From positions 59,817 to 123,816 of the forward strand of contig JADJEQ010000043.1 in assembly GCA_016709025.1 (NCBI GenBank): a stretch of DNA of 64,000 nucleotides, given 5' to 3'. The notes beneath the pieces were generated by a model. That model ran no database searches. It saw only the letters and a list, made by a program, of their open reading frames with translations, and was not told the DNA's origin. Below are positions 36,592 to 45,240 of this stretch, piece by piece. The DNA is from Bacteroidales bacterium (lineage in GTDB: Bacteria; Bacteroidota; Bacteroidia; Bacteroidales; Lentimicrobiaceae). Made by a program: the position numbers and the translations under genes. Position 1 is the stretch's first letter. Each line of letters begins with the position of its first letter.

Positions 36592-37761
36592 ATGAAAAAA
36601 ACACTGTTTTTCATGATAGCCCTTGCCGGAATTGTAATTTTCAATTCCTGTAAGAATGAGGGTTATGAACCGGTGCTTGAGAAATCAGGTGCCCCGGCAA
36701 TTAATTCCCCGGCAAACAATTCAACCTATGTGCTTCTTGAGGATCAAAAGAATGACCCTTTCGAAAGCTTCACCTGGAGCGCGGCAGATTATAATATTAA
36801 TGCCGGCAGAAACTGGGAATACATGAATTCTGATAAGTTAGGCGAAATCACCTACACTGTTCAACTGGATACAGAAAGCGATAATTTTAGCAGTCCTATT
36901 GCGCTAACAGCTACTACATCAACCAGCTTTTCCATGACAGTCGGTGAATTGAACGGAAAACTTCTGGGAATGGGCTTAGCTACAGAAACTGCTCATAACC
37001 TCGTTCTGCGTGTGGTTGGTGATCTTTCTATTACTTCAGAATTGGATAATATCAACTCTGAAGTTGTTAAGTTCACAGTAACTCCGTTTCAAGCTGCGAT
37101 TGTTTATCCATCGATTTATATGCTCGGTGATGCTACAGCGCCAGGATGGGATAACGCCAATCCATTGCCGATGTTCGCTTTTAGTGAAACTCAATTTGCA
37201 ATTGTTGCGAATTTAGCCGGTGAAGGTAAATTTCTGAAATTTATCCAAAACAAAGGTGCATGGGCTCCGCAATGGGGAACAGATGCTACCGGAACAAACG
37301 AAAGTGGGCCACTGGTTTTCAGATCAACCGAAGCTGAACCTGATCCTCCTGCAATTCCTGCACCTGTGGCAGTTGGAGATTACAGAATATTTGCTGATAT
37401 TGATAATTTAACTTACACCATTACAAAGGCATCTGAGACCCTTTATCTGTTAGGCGACGGAACAACTCCGGGCTGGGACAATGCAGCTGCATTGCCCATG
37501 ACCAAGGTAAGTCCGGGACTTTTCGAAATTACCACAACCCTTGCCGGAACTGGTAAGTTCTTCAAATGTATCGAAACACTCGGCCAATGGGCTCCTCAGT
37601 ATGGAACTGATGCCAGTGGAACCGGCGATGGCGGAAATCTGGTATTCAGACCTGATGAAACTGTTGCTGATCCTCCTGCAATGCCATGTCCTGCTGCTGT
37701 TGGTACATATAAAATTACGGTTGACCTGGCCAGCATGACTTATAAAGTTGTAGCCCAATAG
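36592..37761 (+). CDS. SusE/SusF-like outer-membrane starch-binding lipoprotein
   Basis: This 389-residue lipoprotein (MKKTLFFMIALAGIVIFNSC) has an N-terminal SusE domain (about 30-170; PAINSPANNSTYVLLEDQKN then FTWSAADY) and two C-terminal repeats, IYMLGDATAPGWDNANPLPM near 180 and LYLLGDGTTPGWDNAAALPM near 283, each carrying a conserved tryptophan that would stack on glucose rings. It sits on the cell surface and helps hold starch near SusCD. It is 19 bases downstream of the susD gene and ends the operon. Confidence 0.9.
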   Translation: MKKTLFFMIALAGIVIFNSCKNEGYEPVLEKSGAPAINSPANNSTYVLLEDQKNDPFESFTWSAADYNINAGRNWEYMNSDKLGEITYTVQLDTESDNFSSPIALTATTSTSFSMTVGELNGKLLGMGLATETAHNLVLRVVGDLSITSELDNINSEVVKFTVTPFQAAIVYPSIYMLGDATAPGWDNANPLPMFAFSETQFAIVANLAGEGKFLKFIQNKGAWAPQWGTDATGTNESGPLVFRSTEAEPDPPAIPAPVAVGDYRIFADIDNLTYTITKASETLYLLGDGTTPGWDNAAALPMTKVSPGLFEITTTLAGTGKFFKCIETLGQWAPQYGTDASGTGDGGNLVFRPDETVADPPAMPCPAAVGTYKITVDLASMTYKVVAQ

Positions 37762-37777
37762 GTAAACTAATAATTTG

Positions 37778-37811
37778 AAACAGGCTGCCCTTACCGGCAG
37801 CCTGTTTTGTT
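37778..37811 (+). terminator. Terminator of the susCDE operon
   Basis: A perfect 12-bp stem AAACAGGCTGCC / GGCAGCCTGTTT with a 6-base loop lies 17 bases past the susE stop. Confidence 0.87.
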
Positions 37812-37838
37812 TATACCTCCCGTTAACTCTGTTTGTTG

Positions 37839-37846
37839 TACTTTTG
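37839..37846 (+). promoter_or_regulatory. -7 element before rlmD
   Basis: TACTTTTG matches TAnnTTTG and lies 18 bases before ATG 37865. The nearest TTTG upstream (37806-37809) is too far for a normal -33 element. Confidence 0.35.
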
Positions 37847-37864
37847 CCAGGAAATTTAAAGTAA

Positions 37865-39292
37865 ATGCGAAGAAAAGAAAAAGGGGCTCCCCTTATCCTC
37901 GAAAATATTGAAATACTCGATGCAGGAGCTGAAGGCAATGCCATAGCGCGACACGATGATATGGTGATCTTTGTTCCTTTTGTTGTGCCCGGCGATGTGT
38001 GTGATATCAGGATTGTTTCAAGGAAACGTCGTTTTTATGAAGGAAGGGCGATTCTATTTCATAAGTACTCATCTGCCCGTGTCGAACCTGTTTGCAGTCA
38101 TTTCGGCACCTGTGGAGGTTGCAGGTGGCAGGGAATGGCATACGATGAACAATTGCGATTTAAGCAAAAACAGGTTTCCGACAATTTCAGCAGGATAGGC
38201 CATCTTGACTATCCGGAGATCAGGCCGATTCTGGCCTCTTCAAATACGGAATATTACCGGAATAAACTGGAATATACCTTCTCTCCGTTTCGATGGCTTA
38301 AACAGGACGAAATGGGGACTGACCCATCTGAACGTGATATGGATGCACTTGGGTTTCATATCCCCGGCATGTTCGACAGGATTATTGACATTGATAAATG
38401 TTATCTTCAACCTGAGCCAACCAATGAAATCAGACTGGCAGTCAAACTTTTTGCAAAAAGTAACGGACTGTCATTTTATAATATCCGCAAATTCACCGGT
38501 GATCTCCGCAACCTGATTATCAGGAATTCAAATACCGGTGACCTGATGGTTATCCTGGTTTTTGGTACAGATGATACCGGGATCATCGAATTGGTCATGA
38601 ATTTCCTGGTTCAAAAATTTCCTGAGATTTCTTCATTATACTATGTTGTAAATCAGAAACATAATGATACAATCAGTGATCTTGAGCCTGTGCTGTATTC
38701 CGGAAAGGCTTTTAATACTGAAATAATGGAGAACCTGCAATTTCAAATTGGTCCGCTCTCCTTTTTTCAAACCAATTCAGTTCAGGCGCTCGGTTTATAC
38801 AGGATTGCCCGTGAATTTGCCGGATTAACAGGCCGTGAAATCGTTTATGATCTGTATACCGGTACGGGCACCATTGCCAACTTTGTGGCTGCTGATGCAC
38901 TGAAAGTGATAGGTATTGAATATGTGGAAGCAGCCGTGAAGGATGCTGGTATTAATTCAGCAATCAATGGTATAGGCAATACACGATTCTTTGCCGGAGA
39001 TATGGTTAAAGTGTTGACACCGGAATTCATAGCCGAACATGGGAAACCCGATGTTATAATAACAGATCCACCACGTGCCGGAATGCATGAAAAAGTAGTC
39101 ATGAGAATTCTGGAAGCTGAACCTTCCAGGATCGTTTATGTGAGTTGCAATCCTGCCACTCAGGCCAGAGATCTCAGTTTGTTGCGTGAAAAATATAGCA
39201 TTAAAGCTATTCAGCCTGTTGATATGTTCCCCCATACACATCATGTGGAGAATGTGTGCCTGCTTGTGCTCAATGAAGCCAGGGCGGACTGA
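37865..39292 (+). CDS. rlmD: 23S rRNA (uracil-5-)-methyltransferase RlmD/RumA
   Basis: This is a 475-residue SAM-dependent enzyme that makes 5-methyluracil in 23S rRNA. A TRAM domain (about 8-65) is followed by a 4Fe-4S site (CSHFGTCGGC near 77), the SAM motif LYTGTGTIANF near 330, TDPPRAGMH near 400, and VYVSCNPATQARDL near 425 with the catalytic cysteine. Bacteroidota often have one or two RlmD-type proteins, so the exact uridine is uncertain. Single gene. Confidence 0.9.
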   Translation: MRRKEKGAPLILENIEILDAGAEGNAIARHDDMVIFVPFVVPGDVCDIRIVSRKRRFYEGRAILFHKYSSARVEPVCSHFGTCGGCRWQGMAYDEQLRFKQKQVSDNFSRIGHLDYPEIRPILASSNTEYYRNKLEYTFSPFRWLKQDEMGTDPSERDMDALGFHIPGMFDRIIDIDKCYLQPEPTNEIRLAVKLFAKSNGLSFYNIRKFTGDLRNLIIRNSNTGDLMVILVFGTDDTGIIELVMNFLVQKFPEISSLYYVVNQKHNDTISDLEPVLYSGKAFNTEIMENLQFQIGPLSFFQTNSVQALGLYRIAREFAGLTGREIVYDLYTGTGTIANFVAADALKVIGIEYVEAAVKDAGINSAINGIGNTRFFAGDMVKVLTPEFIAEHGKPDVIITDPPRAGMHEKVVMRILEAEPSRIVYVSCNPATQARDLSLLREKYSIKAIQPVDMFPHTHHVENVCLLVLNEARAD

Positions 39293-39315
39293 TTTAATTT
39301 TTTAAAATGTGTTCC

Positions 39316-39828
39316 TTACAGATAATCTTTAACGGAACTTAGTAGCTGTTCAAAATCAAGATTTTCGCCTTTGATCGTCAGATGTGCCCGGTTATAAAAA
39401 TCTTCCCTGCGGGAAAGGTGTTCCGTAATAAATGCAGTCATATCAGTATGATACACCTGTTCGAGCAGGGGTCTTTTAATCTTTGCCGTTTGCAGTCTTT
39501 TTGCCAGTGATTCAGGTTTCATCCTGATATACACGGTTACACCTGATTCATTCATTAACTGGAGATTATTGTAAAAGCACGGAGTGCCCCCCCCTGTAGA
39601 TACTACGATGTTTTTTCGCCTGGTTAACGAAGCCAATACTGAGTGTTCAAGCAAACGGAACGCATCTTCTCCTTCTTCAGAAAAAATCAGGGAGATATTT
39701 TTGCCGGCGAGCTTTTCAATTTCTTCATCCAGGTCAAAATGGAAATAGCCCATACTGCGGGCTAGTTTCCTGCCGGCAGTCGATTTACCGCTTCCCATAT
39801 ATCCAATTATATAAACAGGTTTGCCCAT
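39316..39828 (-). CDS. aroK: Shikimate kinase
   Basis: This is a 170-residue kinase of aromatic amino acid synthesis that phosphorylates shikimate. The P-loop is GYMGSGKSTAGRKLA (residues 9-23), the metal/substrate aspartates are in FHFDLDEEIE near 33, and VSTGGGTPCFYN near 78 is the substrate glycine loop; KIKRPLL near 116 is the lid. ATG 39828 (MGKPVYII) fits the family; an in-frame upstream start would add 22 unconserved residues. Convergent with rlmD. Confidence 0.93.
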   Translation of the reverse strand: MGKPVYIIGYMGSGKSTAGRKLARSMGYFHFDLDEEIEKLAGKNISLIFSEEGEDAFRLLEHSVLASLTRRKNIVVSTGGGTPCFYNNLQLMNESGVTVYIRMKPESLAKRLQTAKIKRPLLEQVYHTDMTAFITEHLSRREDFYNRAHLTIKGENLDFEQLLSSVKDYL

Positions 39829-40034
39829 AGAATACTTTTTAGCAAAGATAAGCTTTGAAAATGATGGTGAATGATTGTTAATCAATTTTTGCAAATGGTT
39901 TACCTGATTGATTTTTTATTTAACCAACCATTATTGAACCTCCGTTTTAACGGATTCAATCATGATCGGCCAAATCGCTCAACCAGGGGTTCAGTTGATT
40001 TTAGTATCTTTGAATAATCACAAGTGAATATACC

Positions 40035-41954
40035 ATGCCAACCGGAATGACCATACATCAGGTATTATCGAAATACTGGGGATTTTCTGCATTCCGTCCG
40101 GTTCAGGAAGATATTATCAACTCTGTACTAGCAGGAAAAGATACCCTGGCTTTACTTCCTACAGGTGGTGGCAAATCCATTTGTTTTCAGGTTCCCGGAC
40201 TTCTGTTTGATGGGCTTACGCTGGTAATCACTCCGCTGATTGCCCTGATGAAAGACCAGGTTGAGAACTTACGCAAACGTGGGATTGCAGCAGAGGCAAT
40301 TTTTTCCGGGATGAGCCCAAGGGAAATCGACCTGGCTATTAATCATGTATTTCATGGTTCTGTCAGGTTTTTATACCTGTCGCCTGAGAGGCTTTTAACC
40401 CAGCGTTTTCTTGATCTGATTCCCTCGCTTAAAATAAATCTTATAGCTGTTGATGAGGCGCACTGCATTTCCCAATGGGGCTATGATTTCAGGCCACCCT
40501 ACCTGCGGATAGCAGAAATAAGGCTGTTGTTGCCGGGTGTACCTGTACTTGCACTGACAGCCACCGCTACCCTTACAGTCATTAAAGATATACAGCTGAA
40601 GCTTGGATTTAAATTCAATAACCTGTATGAAAGAAGCTTTGAAAGGCATAACCTGGCATATGTTGTTTTTAAGGAAGAAAATAAGCATGCACGCCTGCTA
40701 AGGATACTGAACAATTTTCCCGGAACCGGAATTGTGTATGTGAGAAACAGGCGTAAAACCCGCGAAATTGCTGAATTTCTTGTTAAAAACGGCATTAGCG
40801 CTGACTTTTACAATGCAGGTTTGCCGGCAGGGGAGAGGGAAAAAAAACAGGATAACTGGAAGAGTGGCAGGAAAAGGGTTATGGTGTCCACAAATGCTTT
40901 CGGAATGGGGATTGATAAAGCGGATGTTCGCCTTGTGGTTCATCTCGACCTTCCTGAAAGCATCGAAGCCTACTTTCAGGAAGCAGGCCGGGCCGGCCGT
41001 GACGAAAAGAAGGCTTTTGCAGTTTTACTTTATGAAGAATCAGATATTTTGGATGCAAGGCATAACCTCGAACTTTCGTATCCGGAACCTGATCTGATCA
41101 GGAAGATCTACCAGTCGTTGGGAAATTACTACCAACTCACACCCGGCAGCGGGCGTGATCTGGCCTTTGACTTTGAGATTACCGATTTTTGTAAACAGTT
41201 TGACTTTAAGCCGGTAACAGTTTTTAATGCACTTAAATTTATCGAGCGTGAAGGTTTTATTATGCTGAATGAAGCCATTGGAGCTCCATCAAGGATTTTG
41301 ATCAATGCCAGAAAGGATGATCTTTATCGTTTTCAGGTTGAGAATGCCAGGTTTGATCCCTTGATTAAAACAATCCTCAGGTCGTATGGGGGCGTTTTTA
41401 CAGAACCTGTTGCCATCAATGAATCAGAGCTTGCAAACCGCTTATCTGTGTCGTCAGCTGATATTGTTAGTGCACTGAACTTCCTGATGAAACAGGAAAT
41501 ACTGACTTACATGCCCCGGCGGGATAAACCCCAGCTCACCTTCTCCAGCGAGCTGATAAAGGCCGCTGACTTAAGGATAAGTCCGGAGTATTATTTCAAC
41601 CGTAAAAAGGATGCATACAAAAGGCTGGATTCTATCATTCAGTACGCTACTTCATCCAATACCTGCCGGAGCAAAACCCTCATTGGTTATTTTGGACAAA
41701 CCGACATTAAACGCTGCGGTATATGCGATGTTTGCCTTGAGCGGAACCGGGCAGGTTTAAGCGAACTTGATTTTAACAACATTGTAGAAATTATAAAGCC
41801 TTTGCTTAAGCAGCAAAGCCTGACCATGGAATTAATGGTGGAAGCCTGCCGGAATATCAGTGAAGAAAAAGTAATCAGGGCCGTGGCCTGGTTGGCCGAT
41901 AATGAAAAGATTGAAATATCTGATGGTAAAATGTTTAAATGGGTTGAAAACTGA
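40035..41954 (+). CDS. recQ: RecQ-family ATP-dependent DNA helicase
   Basis: This is a 639-residue 3'-5' helicase. Motif I is LPTGGGKSICFQ (near 41), the DEAH box DEAHCISQWGYDFRP near 139, and motif VI QEAGRAGRDEKKA near 315. The zinc site is in the RecQ-Ct region (CRSKTLIGYFGQTDIKRCGICDVC near 540). The C-terminus is a winged-helix-like segment without an HRDC domain, a form frequent in Bacteroidota. A TATCTTTG promoter-like element lies at 40005-40012. Confidence 0.93.
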   Translation: MPTGMTIHQVLSKYWGFSAFRPVQEDIINSVLAGKDTLALLPTGGGKSICFQVPGLLFDGLTLVITPLIALMKDQVENLRKRGIAAEAIFSGMSPREIDLAINHVFHGSVRFLYLSPERLLTQRFLDLIPSLKINLIAVDEAHCISQWGYDFRPPYLRIAEIRLLLPGVPVLALTATATLTVIKDIQLKLGFKFNNLYERSFERHNLAYVVFKEENKHARLLRILNNFPGTGIVYVRNRRKTREIAEFLVKNGISADFYNAGLPAGEREKKQDNWKSGRKRVMVSTNAFGMGIDKADVRLVVHLDLPESIEAYFQEAGRAGRDEKKAFAVLLYEESDILDARHNLELSYPEPDLIRKIYQSLGNYYQLTPGSGRDLAFDFEITDFCKQFDFKPVTVFNALKFIEREGFIMLNEAIGAPSRILINARKDDLYRFQVENARFDPLIKTILRSYGGVFTEPVAINESELANRLSVSSADIVSALNFLMKQEILTYMPRRDKPQLTFSSELIKAADLRISPEYYFNRKKDAYKRLDSIIQYATSSNTCRSKTLIGYFGQTDIKRCGICDVCLERNRAGLSELDFNNIVEIIKPLLKQQSLTMELMVEACRNISEEKVIRAVAWLADNEKIEISDGKMFKWVEN

Positions 41955-42014
41955 ACAGACTTCCGGTCTATGAGTTAATGTAAGTTACAGGATATAGCCC
42001 GGATCGGAAAAAAT

Positions 42015-42044
42015 AAAGGCTGTACCCATTGGAGTACAGCCTTT
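42015..42044. terminator. Bidirectional terminator between recQ and HU gene
   Basis: The 11-bp stem AAAGGCTGTAC / GTACAGCCTTT has an 8-base loop and T/A runs on both flanks. It lies between the convergent genes. Confidence 0.85.
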
Positions 42045-42065
42045 TAAGAATTTACCGGTATGAAC

Positions 42066-42338
42066 TTATTTTACATTCTTTGAAAGTTCAGCGCCTGGTT
42101 TAAATTTAACAACTTTCTTAGCAGCAATTTTGATTTCTTTACCTGTCTGTGGGTTACGACCTTTGCGGGCTGCGCGTTTTGAGACTGAGAATGAACCGAA
42201 ACCTACCAAAGCAACACGATCGCCTTTTTTAAGGCTTTTTGAAGTTGCTGAAATGAAAGCGTCGAGGGCTTTTTTAGAGTCAGTTTTACTTAGACCTGAA
42301 TCTGCTGCAATTGCAACAATCAATTCCTGTTTGTTCAT
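42066..42338 (-). CDS. HU-family histone-like DNA-binding protein
   Basis: This 90-residue protein has the HU fold: helical N-terminus (MNKQELIVAIAADSGLSKTDSKKALDAF split over residues 1-28), the GFGSF turn near 47, and the DNA-binding arm RAARKGRNPQTGKEI with the proline that wedges into DNA. It bends and compacts the chromosome as a dimer. The start at 42338 has an AGGAAAA site just upstream; the longer in-frame version adds unrelated sequence. Confidence 0.95.
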   Translation of the reverse strand: MNKQELIVAIAADSGLSKTDSKKALDAFISATSKSLKKGDRVALVGFGSFSVSKRAARKGRNPQTGKEIKIAAKKVVKFKPGAELSKNVK

Positions 42339-42519
42339 TTTTCCTGATTTTAGATTAATACTTTGTTGGATAACCTTACGCAAATATAAGCTATAATTGT
42401 GTAAAATCAATAGGTTTGGAAAAAAACACTCAAAAAAGTTAATAAAACCGGGCGTTTGTTAATAACTATGGCCTAAAATAGCAGTGTTTAAGGTGCCTTG
42501 GGGCAGGTTAGGACATTCA

Positions 42520-43473
42520 TTACTGTTCAAAAAACAGTGTACTGTTCCTTATTCCTCTCAAAAAATCAGAAGCCCTCATTTCTTTTTTTCCTGATGCCTG
42601 CATTTGCAGGATCTCGATATAGGAATCGGAACAGGAAACCAATAGCCTGTTTCTATCCGCTATTGTCACTTCTCCCGGAACTAACTTTTCGTCTGTGCGG
42701 ATGATGGCAGATCGGAGTATTTTAACCTCGATCATCTGCTCTCCTGAGATCATCCTTGAATATGCCCCCGGGTAAGGGCTTAATCCCCTGATCAGGTTGT
42801 GGACTTCACCGGCTGTTTTAGACCAGTCAATTTTACAGTGTTCCCGAAATATGCGTGGAGCCGGTTTTATTCCTTTTGCTGTAGCAGGTTGATCCAATAC
42901 ATTGAATGTTTCTTGTTCGATGGCCCTCACCGTTTCAACAACAAGTTGTGCACCGGTTATCATCATTCGGTCGTGCAATTCCCCGGCGGTTTCATCCGGA
43001 CCAATACTGACCAACCGATTGAGAATGATTCTTCCGGTATCAATTTCTGAATTCAGAAAAAAGGTGGTGACTCCGGTTACATGTTCACCGTTTATAACTG
43101 CGTGATTTATTGGAGCCGCCCCACGGTAATCGGGCAAAAGCGAGGCATGCAGGTTGAATGTTCCGTATTCCGGCATCATCCAAACTACATCGGGGAGTTT
43201 CCGAAAGGCAACCACCACAAACAGGTTGGCATTCAATGAGCTTAGTTCGCTGATAAACTCTGCATCCTTAAGGTTAGCCGGTTGCAAAACATTCATGCCC
43301 TGGCTGACCGCAAATCGTTTAACAGCCGATTCCTTCATCTTCAGGCCTCTTCCGGCAGGTTTATCAGGAACAGTGACCACTGCGGCTATTTCATAACCAT
43401 TCTCTGCTAATTGTCTGAGTGACTCCACCGCAAATTCCGGGGTACCCATAAAAACAATCCGGACTTTTTTCAT
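42520..43473 (-). CDS. fmt: Methionyl-tRNA formyltransferase
   Basis: This 317-residue enzyme formylates initiator Met-tRNA using 10-formyl-THF. It starts MKKVRIVFMGTPEFAVESL; the catalytic segment NLHASLLPDYRGAAPINHAVINGE splits into the histidine site (NLHASLLP near 109) and loop RGAAPI, and the aspartate lies in LNSEIDTGRI near 145. The C-terminal domain (about 208-310) binds the tRNA. The start is taken at ATG 43473 because of family fit. Confidence 0.95.
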   Translation of the reverse strand: MKKVRIVFMGTPEFAVESLRQLAENGYEIAAVVTVPDKPAGRGLKMKESAVKRFAVSQGMNVLQPANLKDAEFISELSSLNANLFVVVAFRKLPDVVWMMPEYGTFNLHASLLPDYRGAAPINHAVINGEHVTGVTTFFLNSEIDTGRIILNRLVSIGPDETAGELHDRMMITGAQLVVETVRAIEQETFNVLDQPATAKGIKPAPRIFREHCKIDWSKTAGEVHNLIRGLSPYPGAYSRMISGEQMIEVKILRSAIIRTDEKLVPGEVTIADRNRLLVSCSDSYIEILQMQASGKKEMRASDFLRGIRNSTLFFEQ

Positions 43474-43541
43474 GTCTGATTTGTAAACCTGATTTGTGTG
43501 TAAAATTAATTGATACAGATAATTTCTGTTCACAACGGGCT

Positions 43542-43574
43542 AAAAAAAAACACCCGTTTCAGGGTGTTTTTTTT
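43542..43574 (-). terminator. Terminator of the TPR membrane protein gene
   Basis: A 13-bp stem (runs of A plus ACACCC / GGGTGT plus T) with a 6-base loop and T-run on the minus strand, 14 bases past the stop of the gene at 43589. Confidence 0.85.
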
Positions 43575-43588
43575 AGTTCTCTAATTTC

Positions 43589-44269
43589 TTACTGACCTTT
43601 TAGCCTGGTAATATACTTGTCAATATCCCGCGCTTCAGCACTTCGTGGATATTCTAAACGGATACGGTCATAAGCCTGAAGTGCTTTTTCTTTATTGCCT
43701 AATTCTTCAAAAGCCCATGCTGCTTTTTGCAGAAATACCGGGGTTGTGAAATCGTTTTTATTCAGATCGGCAGCCTCAAGGTAATACTCAGCAGCTTTAT
43801 CAACTTTCCCTAATTCCATGTAAGCATCCCCGATAGCACCTTTAGCCATCGGTGAAACAATCTCGTCTTTGAGGTTGAATTTTTCCAGATGGTCAATGGC
43901 TTCCTGAAATTTGCCATCATTCAGAGAGATTATACCTACATAATAATGTGCCAGTTTGGCTGATTTGGTCATGCCATAATCGTTGATTATCTGAATGAAT
44001 CCAGGATACATCCCATCACCGTTGAGTGCAAGTTTCAGTGAATCCTGCTCAAAATACTTCTCTGCCATAAACATTTGCGACTGAGCCTCTTTTTCCTGCG
44101 GTATCAGATAAAAACGTTGAAACCCAAAGTATGCAATCACAAGCAATGCGATGGCACCCAATATGATAATCAGTAATTTTTGGTTCTTTTCAATGAAAAC
44201 TTCAGATTTACTAAGGGCCTCCTCAACGGCCATGATTTTTTCTTCAGTGTTATCGGATTTCTTTGCCAT
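43589..44269 (-). CDS. Membrane-anchored tetratricopeptide-repeat protein
   Basis: This is a 226-residue protein with a cytosolic acidic N-terminus, one membrane helix (LLIIILGAIALLVIAYFGF, near 33-51) and an outside TPR domain (about 60-226): repeats AKLAHYYVGIISLNDGKFQEAIDHLEKF, GDAYMELGKVDKAAEYYLEAA and AAWAFEELGNKEKALQAYDRI, each under 34 residues here listed by their cores. The architecture is like YfgM, which works with membrane chaperones; the precise role here is unknown. Confidence 0.85.
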   Translation of the reverse strand: MAKKSDNTEEKIMAVEEALSKSEVFIEKNQKLLIIILGAIALLVIAYFGFQRFYLIPQEKEAQSQMFMAEKYFEQDSLKLALNGDGMYPGFIQIINDYGMTKSAKLAHYYVGIISLNDGKFQEAIDHLEKFNLKDEIVSPMAKGAIGDAYMELGKVDKAAEYYLEAADLNKNDFTTPVFLQKAAWAFEELGNKEKALQAYDRIRLEYPRSAEARDIDKYITRLKGQ

Positions 44270-44909
44270 TGCTTCTTAAATTTGTGGCGCAAAAGTAAGT
44301 TTTTTTTTTGATTTAGCAATTATTCTGCCCATTCATTTATGATAAGAAAAAGTGCAGACAATTTTTAATAAATTATCGTAGTTTCAGTCAGGCCATACGA
44401 TGCCGGTCTCCACTCCGGTTTATTCTTCTGATGATTATTCCGGCAGATGGTTTTAGCGGATTTGGCCGCAGAGTATGAAACGAACACATCAGATTAATTA
44501 ATAACCGGACTATTGTTTATGTATTGTTCCGGAGAAGAAGTATACATTAACCCAAAATGAGCGGTTAGAAAGGCTAAATCGCTTAATTGACAATGGAATT
44601 GCAATCAATTCTCTAAAAATATTTTAAGAATCCAATCGCAACAAATTCCAGTTCGGGGATTACCTGTGTAAAGCACTTTCTCACTGCACTCCAATCGGTC
44701 AACTTAAGTAAAATTTAGCCCTGAACAAAAAAGCAGATAACTCCAATCCGACACATAGCAGGATGGGGTCAAAAAAAACTGCTTATCTTTTCATCAGATT
44801 ATTGTCTTTGAACTTGAAAAATCTTTATTATTTGCAAAAAAAACATTACTAATTCCTGTTATTTTTGTAATTTAACATCGTCATTTAAAACAAAATAATA
44901 TCTGTTATT
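44270..44909. other. Intergenic, no gene seen
   Basis: These 640 bases lie between the divergent TPR gene and the THX gene. No open frame with protein character is visible. TATTTTTG at 44860-44867 is a possible -7 element for the THX gene. Confidence 0.35.
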
Positions 44910-45170
44910 ATGGGAAAAGGAGACAAAAAATCCAAGCGAGGCAAAATAATCTTAGGCTCACATGGCGTAAGCAGGCCTAAAAGAAAAAAAAGCGGAAGAG
45001 TAGTCATTGCCCCTACAGAACCAAAAGCTGAAACAGCGGAAGTTAATCAAAAAGCAAAAGCCTCTGAGCCTAAAGCTAAAACGGAAGAAACAAAACCGAA
45101 AGCCCCGAAGAAAACTAAATCCAAAGAAATTTCCGAATCTGCACCTGAAGATGATGTGTCAACAGAGTAA
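44910..45170 (+). CDS. 30S ribosomal protein THX with long acidic-basic tail
   Basis: This is an 86-residue protein whose first 30 residues (MGKGDKKSKRGKIILGSHGV, then RPKRKK) match the THX protein that fills a pocket at the head of the 30S subunit. The remaining 55 residues are low-complexity Lys/Glu/Ala/Pro, much longer than usual for THX, and end acidic (APEDDVSTE). Single gene with its own terminator. Confidence 0.85.
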   Translation: MGKGDKKSKRGKIILGSHGVSRPKRKKSGRVVIAPTEPKAETAEVNQKAKASEPKAKTEETKPKAPKKTKSKEISESAPEDDVSTE

Positions 45171-45207
45171 GAGGTTAAAAATTGAAATCAGTTTTCCAGT
45201 TAAATAT

Positions 45208-45240
45208 AAGCCTTTATATCAATTGATATAAAGGCTTTTT
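45208..45240. terminator. Bidirectional terminator between THX gene and murD
   Basis: A perfect 13-bp stem AAGCCTTTATATC / GATATAAAGGCTT with an AATT loop followed by six T. Confidence 0.87.
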
